Origin: Pseudomonadota bacterium
GTDB lineage: Bacteria > Myxococcota > Myxococcia > Myxococcales > Myxococcaceae
Assembly: GCA_023424585.1 (NCBI GenBank)
Contig: JAFADT010001004.1
Location: forward strand, 1 to 7,191
DNA: 7,191 bases
Direction of reading: 5' to 3'
Part shown: positions 5,888 to 7,191 of the stretch, piece after piece
Numbering within the stretch: position 1 is the stretch's first letter
How the letters are laid out: each line of letters opens with the position of its first letter
Made by a program: the position numbers and the translations under genes
The notes under the pieces: model-generated
What the model was told of the DNA's origin: nothing
Database searches by the model: none
What the model saw: the letters and a program-made list of their open reading frames with translations, nothing else

Positions 5888-7191
5888 TCAGACGAGGATG
5901 AGGTCTTCCTCGTCGTCGCTCGTGGCGGCGCCCGCCTGGGAGTCCAGCGCGTGCTGCGTGCGGCGGAGGCGTTCGTCGCTCAGGTCCGCGACGAGCATCA
6001 GGACCTGAGGGTGGCTGGAGATGAGCGAGTCGAAGTCCTCGCGCGGCAGGCGCAGCAGCGTGGTGTGGCGCGTGGCCTCCACGGTGGCGGTGGCCGGCGT
6101 CTTCCGCAGGAGGGAGATCTCCCCGAAGAGCTCCCCTTCCTTCAGGGTCGACAGCCGCTGGCCGCCCTTGTGGACCTCCACCTCGCCGGAGAGGACGACG
6201 TAGAGGCCATCGGTGGCGTCACCTTCGCGGATGATGACGTCGCCGCGCTCGACGTCGCGGGCCCGGAAGCGCTCCACGAGGTTGCGGCGGTCCTTGCGGT
6301 TGAAGGGGCGGAACAGCTCGGAGCTGTTCATCACGTTCGCGAGGAGGCGCTCGCGGCAGAACTTCTTGAGGGCCCTGGCCACGGGCGGGTGGCTGCGCGA
6401 GAGCGCGGCGAGCACGGCGGCGGAGATCTCGAGCACCTGCGTGTCGTCGTCCGCGGACTCCACGGAGGCGGCGCGCGGAGCGCCGGACAGGAGCGCCATC
6501 TCACCGAAGAAGGCTCCGCCCTCGAGCGTGGCCAGGTCCTGGCGGTGGCCGTTCTCTTCTCGGAAGACGCGGACGCGGCCTTCGCAGATGACGTAGAAGG
6601 CGTCGCCGTGCGTGCCCTGCGCGAGGATCCGCTCGCCGTGGGCGAAGCGGCGCAGCGGGCAGCGTTCGAAGAGCTGGATGAACGCGTCGCGCGGCAGGTC
6701 GGAGAAGAGCGGGATGGACGGCAGCGCGTCCAGCGTGCCGTGAGTCGGCTCGGCCTCCTCGGTCAGCTCGTAGACAAGCTCTTCTTCTGGCGCGTGTTCG
6801 GCCAGCCCGCGCTGGGCCGCGAGCTCCACCGCGTGCAGCAGTGAGTCCGCTTCGAGCTCCAGCTCCGTGAAGCTGGAGACGCGCAGGGACGCGCGCCAGG
6901 GCTCCGGGGCGCCGTTGGTGGTGGGCACCACGGAGGCGCCAGCGGCGGGCGTGGCCGTGGGATTGAGCGGCGCTTCGGCGCGGCGCGGGCGCAGGCCGGG
7001 AGGCGCGGCCTGGATGGGGAGCTTCGGCTCCGTGGGAGCCGGCGTGGCGTCAGGGCCCGTGATGGGCGGCGCGAGGGCCTGCCAGCGTCCGCTGGGTGTC
7101 CGGGTCTGGGGAAGCGGAGGCATGGTGGATGGGGACAGCGGCGCTGTGCGCGCGGCAAGACCTGGCTGCGTGTGGGCGGCGGGCGTGGCAG
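5888..7191 (-). CDS. Tandem cyclic-nucleotide-binding-domain protein, 5' end probably beyond the window
   Basis: Two CRP/PKA-like cNMP-binding domains lie in series, numbered from the ATG at 7123: domain 1 about 138-255 and domain 2 about 268-385, joined by KKFCRERLLANVMNSSELF. Domain 1 keeps the phosphate-binding cassette FFGEMALLSGAPRAASV (205-221) with the ligand Glu208 and Arg217. Domain 2 has FGEISLLRKTPATATV (333-348), with Glu335 but Ala344 in place of Arg, so it probably binds no nucleotide or a different one. No DNA-binding helix-turn-helix is seen, so it is not a CRP-type transcription factor. The first 75 residues are Pro/Ala-rich and disordered; the C-terminus is acidic (DDEEDLILV). 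The ATG has no Shine-Dalgarno. The frame stays open to the window edge with the same Pro/Ala/Thr-rich composition, and myxobacterial relatives often carry N-terminal TPR repeats, so the true start is probably off the right edge. Role in T6SS control is inferred from adjacency only. Confidence 0.85.
   Translation of the reverse strand, partial: ATPAAHTQPGLAARTAPLSPSTMPPLPQTRTPSGRWQALAPPITGPDATPAPTEPKLPIQAAPPGLRPRRAEAPLNPTATPAAGASVVPTTNGAPEPWRASLRVSSFTELELEADSLLHAVELAAQRGLAEHAPEEELVYELTEEAEPTHGTLDALPSIPLFSDLPRDAFIQLFERCPLRRFAHGERILAQGTHGDAFYVICEGRVRVFREENGHRQDLATLEGGAFFGEMALLSGAPRAASVESADDDTQVLEISAAVLAALSRSHPPVARALKKFCRERLLANVMNSSELFRPFNRKDRRNLVERFRARDVERGDVIIREGDATDGLYVVLSGEVEVHKGGQRLSTLKEGELFGEISLLRKTPATATVEATRHTTLLRLPREDFDSLISSHPQVLMLVADLSDERLRRTQHALDSQAGAATSDDEEDLILV

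Noticed and set aside
5663..6844. A 393-codon open frame on the plus strand
   Set aside because: It is antisense to the cyclic-nucleotide-binding protein, whose two domains are unmistakable.
1..7191. CRISPR array, tRNA, rRNA, insertion sequence or prophage remains
   Set aside because: No regularly spaced repeats, RNA-gene signatures, transposase motifs or terminal repeats were seen.

Overview
The window is very GC-rich DNA with almost every third codon position G or C. All convincing genes lie on the minus strand. Gene content and protein style (a tandem cyclic-nucleotide-binding protein with a Pro/Ala-rich linker, a DUF4280 PAAR-like protein, a divergent type VI secretion gene set) suggest a myxobacterium of the Myxococcus/Corallococcus kind. 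That assignment is inferred from protein families; no marker gene is present.

In transcription order (right to left), the window opens with a protein carrying two cyclic-nucleotide-binding domains (5888 to the right edge, probably incomplete). A 178-base gap follows, holding a 9-bp-arm inverted repeat and a plausible sigma-70-type promoter placed so that the next mRNA would be leaderless. A tight five-gene run comes next: an unrecognised 305-residue helical protein, a 571-residue protein with the fold pattern of acyl-CoA synthetases/adenylating enzymes but with ruined catalytic motifs, a DUF4280 PAAR-like spike-tip protein, a TssA/IglI-like protein with an acidic linker and two similar halves, and a short divergent TssG-like baseplate protein. 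Junctions in this run are from an 8-bp overlap to a 15-base gap. A second gap of 135 bases contains a candidate promoter and palindromes. It precedes tssB, the small sheath subunit, which runs off the left edge; tssC would be expected just beyond.

Together this is part of a type VI secretion system (T6SS) locus: TssB is sheath, TssG baseplate wedge, the TssA-like protein an assembly or baseplate factor, and the PAAR-like protein the spike tip. The two genes upstream of the spike tip are not canonical T6SS components. They form the most interesting part of the window: a catalytically degenerate adenylate-forming-fold protein and an unknown helical protein co-transcribed with a spike tip, possibly as a loading, adaptor or effector module. 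The cyclic-nucleotide-binding protein upstream may be a regulator, but it has its own transcription unit and its link to secretion rests only on position.
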